Shown: in pieces, positions 17,240-25,876 of the stretch | How positions within the stretch are numbered: the stretch's first letter is position 1 | Layout of the letters: each line of letters begins with the position of its first letter | Assembly (NCBI GenBank): GCA_963779225.1 | Contig: CAVZWW010000003.1 | Coordinates: 2,542,001 to 2,606,000 of the forward strand | DNA: 64,000 nucleotides | Reading direction: 5' to 3' | Origin: CAVPCZ01 sp963779225 | Lineage (GTDB): Bacteria; Bacteroidota; Ignavibacteria; UBA10030; UBA6906 | The notes under the pieces: model-generated | Database searches by the model: none | The model's input: only the letters and a program-made list of their open reading frames with translations | What the model was told of the DNA's origin: nothing | Position numbers and translations under genes: made by a program

Positions 17240-18118
17240 TCACCAGATCCACCGATAGCCAAAGGCAACAGCAACCCCCACATGAATGGCAAGGATGACC
17301 ACCATAACGATGCTAAATGGGAGATGGATCACATGCCAGTAGTGGAAAAGCTGCTGGATCTGTTCCAGAAAGACGATCCGCCGTCCCATGACAATGCGCC
17401 GGCTGGCAAGATGCCGCAGACGTTTGATCGTTGCGGGATCCTCAGTCCTGTTCCGGAGCCGCTGAAAGAGCTGTCGTTGTTTTGTTCTCCGGGTGATGTC
17501 GCTTACCACAAAGAAGCGCAACACATCCAGCGGGCTCATACTCTTGGGCGAGTCCGGCGGGCGCGCGATGGCGTCAATCTTCTCAAGAAGCGAACTGTCA
17601 TTCGCCAGTCCGGCTTTGATGGCCTCTCCCAGGGCGGCGAATTCTTTCTGCAATTCCATTATGGAGAGCGAGTTGCCCGAGATTTCCTTCGGAATCTGGA
17701 CGTACAGATATCTTCCGATAACTCCACTCGCAACCACGGCCGTCATGCTCCAGAAGCTGACCGCGACGAGTCCTCCGAACTTGAATGTGGTATGGAATAG
17801 CACAAGAGCCGGCCCGAACAGACAGAGAAGCATGTGGATATGGAGTATATAGCGGATATTGCCGAAGCCGGAGAAAATGCGCAGGCGCTTCCGGGAAGAG
17901 TAGAGGGTTACCCCTGAAAGTATCAACAGGGTGCCGACAATCCCAAACCCGTGGCCGAAAGGACCCGTCGGCTTCAGGTCCTCGTGAAGGGGATGGAAGG
18001 GACGTTCTTGAAGGGAAGTTATATAATACTCACCGCCCTTAAAGACGATTGTCGCGATCGTCGTGACCGCAAGGAAACCGAGAACTGCAAGCACAAGAAC
18101 ATGTATTGTCTGTCGCAT
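17240..18118 (-). CDS. Multi-helix b-type cytochrome membrane subunit
   Basis: The protein is 292 residues with about five transmembrane segments (near 5-26, 54-75, 92-112, 116-139, 262-287). Histidines suited to haem b ligation lie inside or at the ends of helices: H56, H93, H95, H109, H259, H262, H265 and H279. A soluble, basic alpha-helical stretch (145-250) separates helices 4 and 5. This resembles cytochrome b561/NapC-associated membrane subunits that move electrons from quinol to periplasmic cytochromes. As first gene of the multihaem operon, it is the likely quinol-oxidising entry point. I could not place it in a named family with certainty. Confidence 0.75.
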   Translation of the reverse strand: MRQTIHVLVLAVLGFLAVTTIATIVFKGGEYYITSLQERPFHPLHEDLKPTGPFGHGFGIVGTLLILSGVTLYSSRKRLRIFSGFGNIRYILHIHMLLCLFGPALVLFHTTFKFGGLVAVSFWSMTAVVASGVIGRYLYVQIPKEISGNSLSIMELQKEFAALGEAIKAGLANDSSLLEKIDAIARPPDSPKSMSPLDVLRFFVVSDITRRTKQRQLFQRLRNRTEDPATIKRLRHLASRRIVMGRRIVFLEQIQQLFHYWHVIHLPFSIVMVVILAIHVGVAVAFGYRWIW

Positions 18119-18126
18119 AGTCCAGA

Positions 18127-18156
18127 CAAATGTAGAATTCTGGGAGGGAAAAGCAA
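18127..18156 (-). promoter_or_regulatory. Possible Bacteroidota-type promoter for the multihaem operon
   Basis: On the minus strand TACATTTG (18134-18127) matches the TAnnTTTG -7 element of Bacteroidota primary sigma factor, with TTG (18156-18154) 19 bases upstream as the -33 element. Only eight bases separate the -7 box from the ATG at 18118, which would give a very short or absent leader, so the call is tentative. Confidence 0.3.
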
Positions 18157-18364
18157 TACGGTATGTGCAGTATTAGAAAAAATCTACCCAGGTACCCCTT
18201 GACGAGTCCGAAATCCTGCAATAGGCGCGTCTTTTTGGCGCTTCCTATGTGCACTCAGCATGAATGCATGTACCCGGCCCTCGTTAATCGTATCTCCGCT
18301 CCGGGATCCGAAGGTGAAGATCTGACCTGAATCGAACGCAACATGGCCAGGTCCGGTCCCTCTG

Positions 18365-19042
18365 TCACTTCGGACGCAAATATGCGATCTGTGCATCCAG
18401 GAGCTTCAACTTCAGCGAGGCGAGCTCGTCCTCTTGATCGGCGAGTTTCCCCCGCTTCTCGGCGATCGTCACCTGCTGCTCAAGCGTCGATTTCATGAGT
18501 TCATCGAGGGCGTTGAAATACAACGTATGGTCGGAGCTTCCGGCGGGGGCCTTCGGAGGTGCGAGTCTCTTCTCCTGAAGTCGCTGTTCCTGCCCGAGAC
18601 CTTCCTCGATGGCCGCGCCGAGGGCAGACTGAGCCTCCGCGACGGCCACTTCGGCCTCCCGGACATCGAGCTGTGACTTAAGCACCTTCAACATTACCTC
18701 CGCGCGCTGGATGTCTGATTCCAGGGCAGTGGCCTCGGCGGTCTTCTTCTGTTGCTCGGCCATCTCCTGCTTGAGTTCCAGCGACTCGATCTCCTTCTCT
18801 TTAAGACCGATCCGGGTTTCTGCGAGTTTCCGCTCCCTGTCAAAGCCCTTTTTTGCGAGATCTGCCCGATCGCCCATGGACATTGCATCCGCGATCTCGC
18901 GTTCAATATCGGCAATGGGGCGAACAGGAATGATGGTCATGAGTGTGTCGGGGGAGGCTGGTGTTTGGGCGGTGACACAGTGTACGAATCCGAGCACTAG
19001 CACCGCACACACAAGGGCCATGCTGCGACTGTATCTGGTCAT
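18365..19042 (-). CDS. Periplasmic coiled-coil protein, unknown function
   Basis: The start is ATG at 19042 with AGGAGA seven to eight bases upstream. The protein is 225 residues: a signal peptide (MALVCAVLVLGFVHCVTAQ), then an almost wholly alpha-helical, charged body from about residue 55 to the end, with heptad patterns (RIGLKEKEIESLELKQEM; TLEQQVTIAEKRGKL). A short Pro-rich break (APPKAPAG) divides two coiled coils. No enzymatic motif was seen. It lies upstream of the multihaem operon on the same strand, separated by 246 bases, so a connection is possible but not shown. Confidence 0.7.
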   Translation of the reverse strand: MTRYSRSMALVCAVLVLGFVHCVTAQTPASPDTLMTIIPVRPIADIEREIADAMSMGDRADLAKKGFDRERKLAETRIGLKEKEIESLELKQEMAEQQKKTAEATALESDIQRAEVMLKVLKSQLDVREAEVAVAEAQSALGAAIEEGLGQEQRLQEKRLAPPKAPAGSSDHTLYFNALDELMKSTLEQQVTIAEKRGKLADQEDELASLKLKLLDAQIAYLRPK

Positions 19043-19416
19043 GGTGGGTCTCCTGGATGTAGTGGGTAGGTCACGCTTGTCCGGAATACAAAACATCTAG
19101 CCATCTCATTGAGTTCCTGGACCGATTGGCCGCACTCCCTCCGGGACGTCATTGGCAGCTGCCTGCCGGGGCATTGTTTGCTGCGGCGATGTGCACCTCC
19201 GGAGTGCTCACCCATCGGGCCGTTCGGTGACCTTCTGCAACGGAGTTGCGACATCCTTCGAGTGCCCGGCCATCCGGCCGTCAGGTGACGTTCTGCAAGG
19301 GAGCTTCGACACCCTTCGAGTGCCCGGCCATCTGGTCAGCCGGTGACGTCCTGCTGCAGAGCATGTCCCCCCGGAGTGCTCACGGACCTGGCGGTTCGAT
19401 AACCTTTCTTGCTGGA
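19043..19416. other. Intergenic region carrying 58-bp tandem repeats
   Basis: No gene was seen between prfC and the coiled-coil gene. Most of the stretch is the repeat array at 19168-19399. The remaining 125 bases hold the leader and AGGAGA ribosome-binding site of the 18365-19042 gene. Confidence 0.6.
19168..19399. repeat. Four degenerate 58-bp tandem repeats
   Basis: Units are 19168-19225, 19226-19283, 19284-19341 and 19342-19399, each 58 bp. Units 2 and 3 are closest to each other (GGTGACSTTCTGCAA...CTTCGAGTGCCCGGCCATC). Units 1 and 4 share CGGAGTGCTCAC in the same place. The array ends 18 bases from the prfC stop codon. Reading frames through it are inconsistent between units, so it is not coding. 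Confidence 0.8.
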
Positions 19417-21021
19417 CTAGCCGGTGGAGCTCTCTTCGAAGGGGAGATCGCCCAGCTGGATCGAAGGGTTCTTGTCGAGGAAGTAGTTGAGCGCCCAATC
19501 GCCGGGAAACAGGATGACCTTCTGGCCCCTCGCGTCGTCTGTCAACACGGACCCGGTGGGGAGAATTCCTTGCGTCAACACCCCGCTCTCCACGGACGGA
19601 TGGACCCACCGCGCGAGTTTCCACTCCGTTTGCTCGATCCTCGCTTCGGCGCCGTATTCACTCTCCAATCGGAAGTGGAGCACCTCGAATTGCAGCGGCC
19701 CGACCGCCCCGAGGATGGGCACCTGCTGTCCGGAGTAGGTCGGCTGAAAACCCTGCACCACACCCTCCTGCAGCAGCTGCTCGAGCCCATCTCGAAAGCG
19801 TTTTGATTTTGACGGATTCGGATTATGCAGAATAGCGAATACCTCGGGAGGGAATCGGGGAATTTCCCTGAAGACTATTGCCGGATCTTCCGTCAATGTG
19901 TCACCGATGCGCAAAAGAGACTGGCCGACAAACCCTACGATGTCTCCGGCATACGCCTCCTCCACCGTCTCCCGGTCGCGCCCGAACAGCTTTGCGGCGT
20001 TGGAAAGCCGGATCTCCTTCCCGCTCTGGGCATGAATTGCCGTCATGTCCCGAGTAAATTTCCCCGAGCAGATCCGGAGAAAGGCGATTCTGTCTCTGTG
20101 CCGGGGATCCATGTTTGCCTGAATCTTGAAGATGAAACCGGAAAAGACCGGTGAGTCGACAGGTATCACAGCTCCGGAGCTCTGGCGGGGACGCGGCGGC
20201 TCGGCATACCGAAGGAAGCTGTCAAGCAACGCCTGGACCCCGAAATTGTTGCGTGCGCTCCCAAAGAAGACCGGAGTGATGGCGCCACTCAGTACTTCTC
20301 CCGGATCGAATGCCGACCCGGCTATGTCCAGCATGTCGATCTCTTCCAGGAGGCGGGCGTGTGCGCTGTCCGCGAAACGCTCGCGCACGACGGGGTCAGT
20401 CAGGGATGAAATCTGGACGGGTGCCCTGAACGCTCCTCCGGCAACGAGCTCAAACAGGTGGATCTGCTGCTCCATTCTATCGTACACCCCCCTGAATTCG
20501 AATCCGGTACCAAGGGGCCAGTTCATTGGAAATGCCTTGATCTGTAGCACCCGTTCCAACTCGTCGAGCAATTCCAGCGGATCCCTGGTCGGCCGGTCCA
20601 GTTTGTTCATGAATGTAAATATTGGAATATGGCGCCGGCGGCATACTTCAAACAACTTCTTGGTCTGTGTTTCGATGCCCTTGGCGGCATCAATCACCAT
20701 AACCACAGCATCTACCGCTGTCAACACCCTGTATGTATCCTCCGAAAAGTCCTGGTGTCCCGGCGTGTCAAGCAGGTTGATCCGGAATCCGTCGTACTCA
20801 AATTGGAGAACTGTCGAGCTGATGGAAATTCCCCTCTTACGCTCCAGCTCCATCCAGTCGGAGGTGGTCTGCCGCTGGTTCTTGCGCGCCATGACGGATC
20901 CCGCGAGTTGGACGGCTCCACCGTAAAGCAGGAATTTTTCCGTCAATGTCGTTTTTCCCGCGTCGGGATGAGAAATGATGGCAAAAGTGCGCCGGCGCGC
21001 GATTTCATCTTTAAGACTCAT
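19417..21021 (-). CDS. prfC: Peptide chain release factor 3 (RF3)
   Basis: The protein is 534 residues from ATG at 21021 (MSLKDEIARRRTF), with GGTAA upstream; an in-frame ATG at 21027 also exists. It is a translational GTPase that removes RF1/RF2 from the ribosome after peptide release. Motifs seen are G1 HPDAGKTT (18-25), the RF3/EF-G switch region with RGISISST, G3 DTPGHQD (85-91) and G4 NKLD (139-142), followed by the RF3-specific C-terminal domain. Length is normal for RF3. It is a monocistronic housekeeping gene in this context, unrelated to its neighbours. Confidence 0.96.
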   Translation of the reverse strand: MSLKDEIARRRTFAIISHPDAGKTTLTEKFLLYGGAVQLAGSVMARKNQRQTTSDWMELERKRGISISSTVLQFEYDGFRINLLDTPGHQDFSEDTYRVLTAVDAVVMVIDAAKGIETQTKKLFEVCRRRHIPIFTFMNKLDRPTRDPLELLDELERVLQIKAFPMNWPLGTGFEFRGVYDRMEQQIHLFELVAGGAFRAPVQISSLTDPVVRERFADSAHARLLEEIDMLDIAGSAFDPGEVLSGAITPVFFGSARNNFGVQALLDSFLRYAEPPRPRQSSGAVIPVDSPVFSGFIFKIQANMDPRHRDRIAFLRICSGKFTRDMTAIHAQSGKEIRLSNAAKLFGRDRETVEEAYAGDIVGFVGQSLLRIGDTLTEDPAIVFREIPRFPPEVFAILHNPNPSKSKRFRDGLEQLLQEGVVQGFQPTYSGQQVPILGAVGPLQFEVLHFRLESEYGAEARIEQTEWKLARWVHPSVESGVLTQGILPTGSVLTDDARGQKVILFPGDWALNYFLDKNPSIQLGDLPFEESSTG

Positions 21022-21213
21022 GAGCATTACCGATGATGAATGAATAACCTAATGTACGTTTTTTCCGAATCATTGAAAAACGAGGGCCGGCATGGCTCCG
21101 ACGGAAGGTCCGGCAGCGCCTGCAGGTCTCAAACTAACCGATCTTGGAAATATGAAGAGAATGAATATATTGTACGAACGTCAGTGGTTCATCTTACATC
21201 CCTCGAGAAGTCT

Positions 21214-22893
21214 ATGACCGATTTCCTCTGGCCGATCACGCGCAGGCGTTTTCTCGGTGCTGTTGCAGGGGCGGGTTCGGCGGCCATGCTGTCGGGCTGC
21301 ACGCCTTCACTCGTTCGCACGCGGCCTGGGCTGGATCTCCTGGTCGCGAACGGCACCGTAATAGACGGCACCGGAGCCGGGGGTCGGCGGGCCGATGTCG
21401 GGGTTCGCGACGGCAGGATTGTCGCCCTTGGCAACATTCCAGACGCCACGGCCGAGCGAAAGATTGATGCGACAGGCCTCATCGTCGTTCCCGGCTTTGT
21501 GGATATCCACTCACACTCTGATCTCAATCTGCTCAAAGACCCTTTCGCGCCAAGCAAAGTGCGACAGGGCGTCACCACAGAGATCACCGGGCAGGATGGG
21601 GATTCCGTCGCCCCTCTCGGCGGACCTGGCATGCCGCGATTGCTTGAGGAGTTCCGCAGAGAATTCGGGTTTGACTGCCCGTACCGGGACATGGCCGGAT
21701 TCTTTGGATTGCTGGAGGCTACCGGTGTTGCACAGAACATTGCCTCAATGGTCGGTCTCGGAACGCTGCGTGCCGTGGTCGTGGGGTTTGACGATCGTCC
21801 GGCGACCCGGGAGGAGATGGCGGCCATGGGCGATGCCGCGATTCTGGCCATTGAACAGGGATGCCGGGGAGCTTCCACGGGACTCGAGTACACTCCCGGA
21901 AGCTTCGCGTCAACACAGGAACTCGCTGAACTGATAGGAGGTCTTCCGGCCGGGGAAAGGTTGTATGCAACCCATATGCGGAATGAAGACAATCGTTTGC
22001 TCGAGGCGATCGAGGAAGCCATCACAATAGCCCGGACGGGAAATGGGCGTCTTCAGGTTTCCCACCTCAAAGCACAGAACAAGGGAAACTGGCCCAAGCA
22101 GCAAATTGCGCTGCAAATGCTGGAGAAGGCTATTGCCTCCGGTCTGGAGGTTCACGCCGACCGGTACCCGTATGTTGCCTTCAATACCGGACTGGCAAAC
22201 CTTTTTCCACTCTGGGCTCGTGAGGGTGGGACCGAGAAATTTCTCGGTCGTCTGAACGATGTGTCACTGAGGGAACGTATTCGAACGGAAGTGAAGGACA
22301 AGGTGGACGGCCTTGGATCATGGGATTCGGTCATGATTTCGAGCGTCAGGGGTGAAGAGGCAAAGAAGTATCAGGGGAAAACGCTCCAGCAGATAACCGC
22401 TGAAGAGGGTGTGGATCCGTACGAATTTTCAGTAGTGTTGCTCCAGCAGGAGAAGGGGGATGTGGGTATGGTCGGATTCGGGATGGATGAGGCGGGGACG
22501 GAGATGGTTCTCGCCTGGAAGAACGCCATGGTGGCCTCCGATGCAGGACCGCGTTCCCCCGGCGACGGGTCCTGGCCGCATCCGCGTTCCTACGGAACCT
22601 TCCCGCGGGCGATTGCCCACTACCAGCGTTCGAGAAAGATCACGACGCTGCCCGACATGATCCGCAAGATGACCTCGCTTCCTGCAGGGAAGGTCGGTCT
22701 GAAGGACAGGGGGGTGATCGGGGAGGGGAAAGCCGCGGATCTTGTGGTGTTTGACTATGAAAAGATAGCGGATCGCTCGACTTTCACGGACCCGCACCGG
22801 TTTCCCGACGGGATTCCCTACGTGTTCGTTAATGGGGTAGCGGTGGTCGACGGGGGAATCCAGACATCGGCGAAACCGGGAAAATTCCTCTAG
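21214..22893 (+). CDS. Tat-exported N-acyl-D-amino-acid deacylase family amidohydrolase
   Basis: The start is ATG at 21214 with GAGAAG just upstream. The protein is 559 residues. It begins with a twin-arginine signal (TRRRFLG) and a lipobox ending LSGC at C29, so it is probably a Tat-exported lipoprotein. The metal-binding motif DIHSHSD (H99, H101) follows PGFVDIH, and conserved STGLEYTPG and THMRNED segments place it in the D-aminoacylase branch of the amidohydrolase superfamily. It would hydrolyse N-acyl-D-amino acids or related amides, for example cell-wall fragments. It converges with the GH3 gene, both stops sharing CTAG at 22890-22893. Confidence 0.87.
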   Translation: MTDFLWPITRRRFLGAVAGAGSAAMLSGCTPSLVRTRPGLDLLVANGTVIDGTGAGGRRADVGVRDGRIVALGNIPDATAERKIDATGLIVVPGFVDIHSHSDLNLLKDPFAPSKVRQGVTTEITGQDGDSVAPLGGPGMPRLLEEFRREFGFDCPYRDMAGFFGLLEATGVAQNIASMVGLGTLRAVVVGFDDRPATREEMAAMGDAAILAIEQGCRGASTGLEYTPGSFASTQELAELIGGLPAGERLYATHMRNEDNRLLEAIEEAITIARTGNGRLQVSHLKAQNKGNWPKQQIALQMLEKAIASGLEVHADRYPYVAFNTGLANLFPLWAREGGTEKFLGRLNDVSLRERIRTEVKDKVDGLGSWDSVMISSVRGEEAKKYQGKTLQQITAEEGVDPYEFSVVLLQQEKGDVGMVGFGMDEAGTEMVLAWKNAMVASDAGPRSPGDGSWPHPRSYGTFPRAIAHYQRSRKITTLPDMIRKMTSLPAGKVGLKDRGVIGEGKAADLVVFDYEKIADRSTFTDPHRFPDGIPYVFVNGVAVVDGGIQTSAKPGKFL

Positions 22894-24647
22894 TTACTGC
22901 CGGCTCCGAGTTTGTACCTGCCCGGTATCGTGACCGGCAGCTTCCCCCTGGCCTTAACCCTCCCGGAGACCACCCTACCCACTGATTGCTCGGCAAGCGT
23001 GGACCCCGAATACGGTGTCATCACTACTTGCGTCTCCGGAAGCTTTCCCAGGATATATGGATCCCCGAAGGCGACAAGGATCACCGGTTTCGGCAGGGTG
23101 CCGAGCGAGGCCAGAAAATCGCCCAGCGGGGCGGCAAACCGGTGCTCTCCTTTCCATGCAACAACGGACAGATAGACTCCCACCAGGATGACATCCGATT
23201 GATCCAGTGACGCGGCAATCCCGGCGAACCGCTCACGTCCCGTCTCATTCGACACCCGTGTTACCGAGGAAACTCCAACGAAAGGCTCTATCTCCGTAAG
23301 CAGATCTGTGCCCACCAACGGATGGGGTTCTTCCGTAACGGTGATAATCTGAACTCGCGTCGAACGCCCGAGGGGGAGGATGTTCTGATCGTTTCTCAGC
23401 AGCGTCACCGAGGCATCGGACATCTCCTCCGCCGCCCGCTGAAATTCAGGTGAACCCACAATTTGAAATACAGAGTCCACATCCACCGTGCGGCGATCGG
23501 CGAGCCCCACCCGGGCTTTCGCAAGGAGAATCCGCCGGACAGATGCCGTGATCCTCTCCTCCGATAGTCGCCCGTTGTGTACCGCCTTGAGCACCCCGTT
23601 ATACGCGGCATCGATGTCCTCGGACGCAAGAATGGCATCCGCGCCGGCTTCGATAGCTAAGATGGCTGCTTCGGCGGGAGAGAATTTGTCGGTGATACCC
23701 TGCATGCGCATCCCGTCGGTAATGATTATGCCGTCGAAGCCGAGTGTATCTCTCAGGATGCCGGTGAGAACCGGATATGAGAGGGTGGCCGGTCTGCCTG
23801 TCGGGTCGATCTTTGGAAGCGCGAGGTGCGCGGTCATGACCGCGCCTACACCGGCGGCGATCCCGGCACGGAAAGGAACCAGCTCAACGGCTTTAAGACG
23901 TTCCATGTCAAACGGAAGTGAGGGCAGTCCCATGTGGGTGTCCTCTCTCGTGTCCCCATGACCGGGAAAGTGTTTGAGAGTGGCGATCATGTTTCCATCC
24001 CTGGCGCCCCGGACGTACGCGTCCACCATGAGGCCAACCATCCGCGGATCTTCACCGTAGGAACGCGTGTTGATGATGGGATTCCCGGCGTTGTTGTTCA
24101 CGTCGGCGACCGGAGAGTTGCTCCACTGGATTCCGACCGCACGCGCTTCACGAGCGGTCACATATCCAAAAGTGTATGCGTACCGCGGGTTTGCCGTTGC
24201 GCCGATTCCCATTTGCGACGGGAACATCGTGCCGCCTCCACTGATGTACTTCGGCAGCCGGTCAGTCCAACCCCGTGACAAACGCCAGGGGTGCATGTAG
24301 GACATTCCGGCCTCCAGGTCGCCGTTGATGAACAGGGGGACTTTCGAAGCCTGCTGGAGCTTGTTGGTGATCAGCGGGATGTCCAGGGTGTTTCCTCCCC
24401 CGAGGATGAACGTTCCGACGTGGTAGTCCCTGATGATGCCGAGGGCGTACTGATACGCTGGATGGTCCCTGTGGGTATACAGAGCCACGAATTCCGCAAC
24501 GAACAACTGTCCAACCTTCTCCCGGAGATTCAGCGTGGCCATGGTGGAGTCGACCCACCGCATATCCTGGGCCGGGGCTTTGCAGGGGAACGCCAGAGAG
24601 AAGACCATGAAGAGGCAGAGCGCTCCTATACGCGCGCGGGTTTTCAT
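22890..24647 (-). CDS. Glycoside hydrolase family 3, N-acetylhexosaminidase-like
   Basis: The protein is 585 residues with a signal peptide ending APAQ. The KHFPGHGDTREDTH segment (225-238) is the KH-PGHG-DTH motif of NagZ-type GH3 beta-N-acetylhexosaminidases, with the Asp/His general acid dyad in the DTH loop. The nucleophile Asp is D311 in IITDGM. A second, C-terminal alpha/beta domain (about residues 400-585) is present, as in two-domain GH3 enzymes. It likely releases N-acetylhexosamine from glycan or peptidoglycan fragments in the periplasm. Its ATG overlaps the sialidase-like stop as ATGA, making it the last gene of the leftward glycan operon. Confidence 0.92.
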   Translation of the reverse strand: MKTRARIGALCLFMVFSLAFPCKAPAQDMRWVDSTMATLNLREKVGQLFVAEFVALYTHRDHPAYQYALGIIRDYHVGTFILGGGNTLDIPLITNKLQQASKVPLFINGDLEAGMSYMHPWRLSRGWTDRLPKYISGGGTMFPSQMGIGATANPRYAYTFGYVTAREARAVGIQWSNSPVADVNNNAGNPIINTRSYGEDPRMVGLMVDAYVRGARDGNMIATLKHFPGHGDTREDTHMGLPSLPFDMERLKAVELVPFRAGIAAGVGAVMTAHLALPKIDPTGRPATLSYPVLTGILRDTLGFDGIIITDGMRMQGITDKFSPAEAAILAIEAGADAILASEDIDAAYNGVLKAVHNGRLSEERITASVRRILLAKARVGLADRRTVDVDSVFQIVGSPEFQRAAEEMSDASVTLLRNDQNILPLGRSTRVQIITVTEEPHPLVGTDLLTEIEPFVGVSSVTRVSNETGRERFAGIAASLDQSDVILVGVYLSVVAWKGEHRFAAPLGDFLASLGTLPKPVILVAFGDPYILGKLPETQVVMTPYSGSTLAEQSVGRVVSGRVKARGKLPVTIPGRYKLGAGSN

Positions 24648-25876
24648 CGGGGGCTCACCTTCCAGACTGTCCCCAGAATTCCGGGCTTTTTCCTGAGGGG
24701 GTCAGGAGGTTTCATCCGCTGCTGTGTGCCGGCCGGGACGTTCGGCTGATAGTACACCGTGAGCACGAGGCCGGGTTCAAGCTCGACGGAGGCCGGGTAT
24801 CCGAGGTCGCCATTGGGCGCATCATCCCGGAGGATCACTTCGTTTTCCGGCTTCCACGTCACTCCATCCTCACTGATACATGCCCGTTGTCCGAAAGGAG
24901 GACGGCGGTAACCGTACGAGCAGAGCACCCGTCCGTCAGATAACAGAAGAAGATGCGGGGGGAATCCCCACAGCGGGGTGGCGAAGGGCTCTGCCCAGGT
25001 GTTACCGTTGTCATCGGAAAAGGATTCCCAGAGCACACATCTCGGATCCATATCGTTGTACGGTCTGGCTGTGGCACGGATCATCATGATTATGCGGCCG
25101 GAAGGAAGTTGCAGGACGTGCGGCTCGCCAAATCTGAGGCTGTCCGGTTGAGGGGAGCGAATGACCGTTGAACGTCCCCAGCGAGCTTCCGGTGTGGGAG
25201 CGGTGTAGACGCCGATACTGTCGAGTTCTGAACGATACGAGGCGGCAAGGAACGAGCCATCCTTCAGCTGGATGCCGCCGTGTATGGCATCCGGTCCGTG
25301 CACGGGTGCGGACCAGGTCCTTCCCGCATCAGAAGAGATACTGATCCACCCGCCCTGCTTCCCGGCGGCACCGATATAGTCCGGGGATTCCACCAACCGC
25401 GTCCAGCGATCGATGACAGACTTCTCATATGACAGGGGCGGCAGCGCGGCGTAGCCGGACGGCGTATGAAGCGTTGACCGGAAATGTCCGAGGATTCTTC
25501 CGTCTGCAAACACGGTCATCCCCGATTCCCGGTCGTCGATGGGAGTGTCGAAAACTGTCACCGGGAGTTCCCAGGTCACGCCGTTGTCTGTAGAACGACT
25601 CAGGAGTATGGCGCCATCCGGGCCGAGGTGCTCTTCTGACTTACAGAAGAGCACAATCAGGTCTCCGTTTTCCGCCCGGGCGACATCGGGCCAGGCACAG
25701 TATTCACCAGGTGCCTCATAGACTGTCAAATGTCGGGTTATCCGGCTCAGTTGTGCCTGCTCGTCGGAGGGACGGCAGCCGTTGCCAAACAGGAGATATG
25801 CGGCGCTGAGCAGAACGATCGCCGGGGTTGCTCCGGAGATGAAGGAACGCCGGGGGTGTTGGGGGGGAAGGTTCAT
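24644..25876 (-). CDS. Exo-sialidase-like BNR/Asp-box protein
   Basis: The protein is 410 residues. An N-terminal hydrophobic segment ends at C34 and could be a lipoprotein signal, although the lipobox is imperfect. Four Asp-box-like turns are visible: STDNGVTW (95-102), SSDAGRTW (181-188), SDDNGNTW (287-294) and SEDGVTW (335-341). These indicate a six-bladed sialidase-type propeller. It probably acts on sialic acid or another uronic/ulosonic sugar; a full set of sialidase arginine triad residues cannot be confirmed by eye. It overlaps both neighbours by ATGA, so it is co-translated with the transporter and GH3 genes. Confidence 0.82.
   Translation of the reverse strand: MNLPPQHPRRSFISGATPAIVLLSAAYLLFGNGCRPSDEQAQLSRITRHLTVYEAPGEYCAWPDVARAENGDLIVLFCKSEEHLGPDGAILLSRSTDNGVTWELPVTVFDTPIDDRESGMTVFADGRILGHFRSTLHTPSGYAALPPLSYEKSVIDRWTRLVESPDYIGAAGKQGGWISISSDAGRTWSAPVHGPDAIHGGIQLKDGSFLAASYRSELDSIGVYTAPTPEARWGRSTVIRSPQPDSLRFGEPHVLQLPSGRIIMMIRATARPYNDMDPRCVLWESFSDDNGNTWAEPFATPLWGFPPHLLLLSDGRVLCSYGYRRPPFGQRACISEDGVTWKPENEVILRDDAPNGDLGYPASVELEPGLVLTVYYQPNVPAGTQQRMKPPDPLRKKPGILGTVWKVSPR

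Noticed and set aside
19168..19399. 58-bp repeats considered as a CRISPR array
   Set aside because: Repeats are degenerate along their whole length, with no conserved repeat/unique spacer alternation and no cas genes nearby.
21189..22025. Minus-strand ORF of 278 codons opposite the D-aminoacylase gene
   Set aside because: Ser/Pro/Arg-rich antisense frame typical of high-GC DNA; the plus-strand protein has clear motifs.
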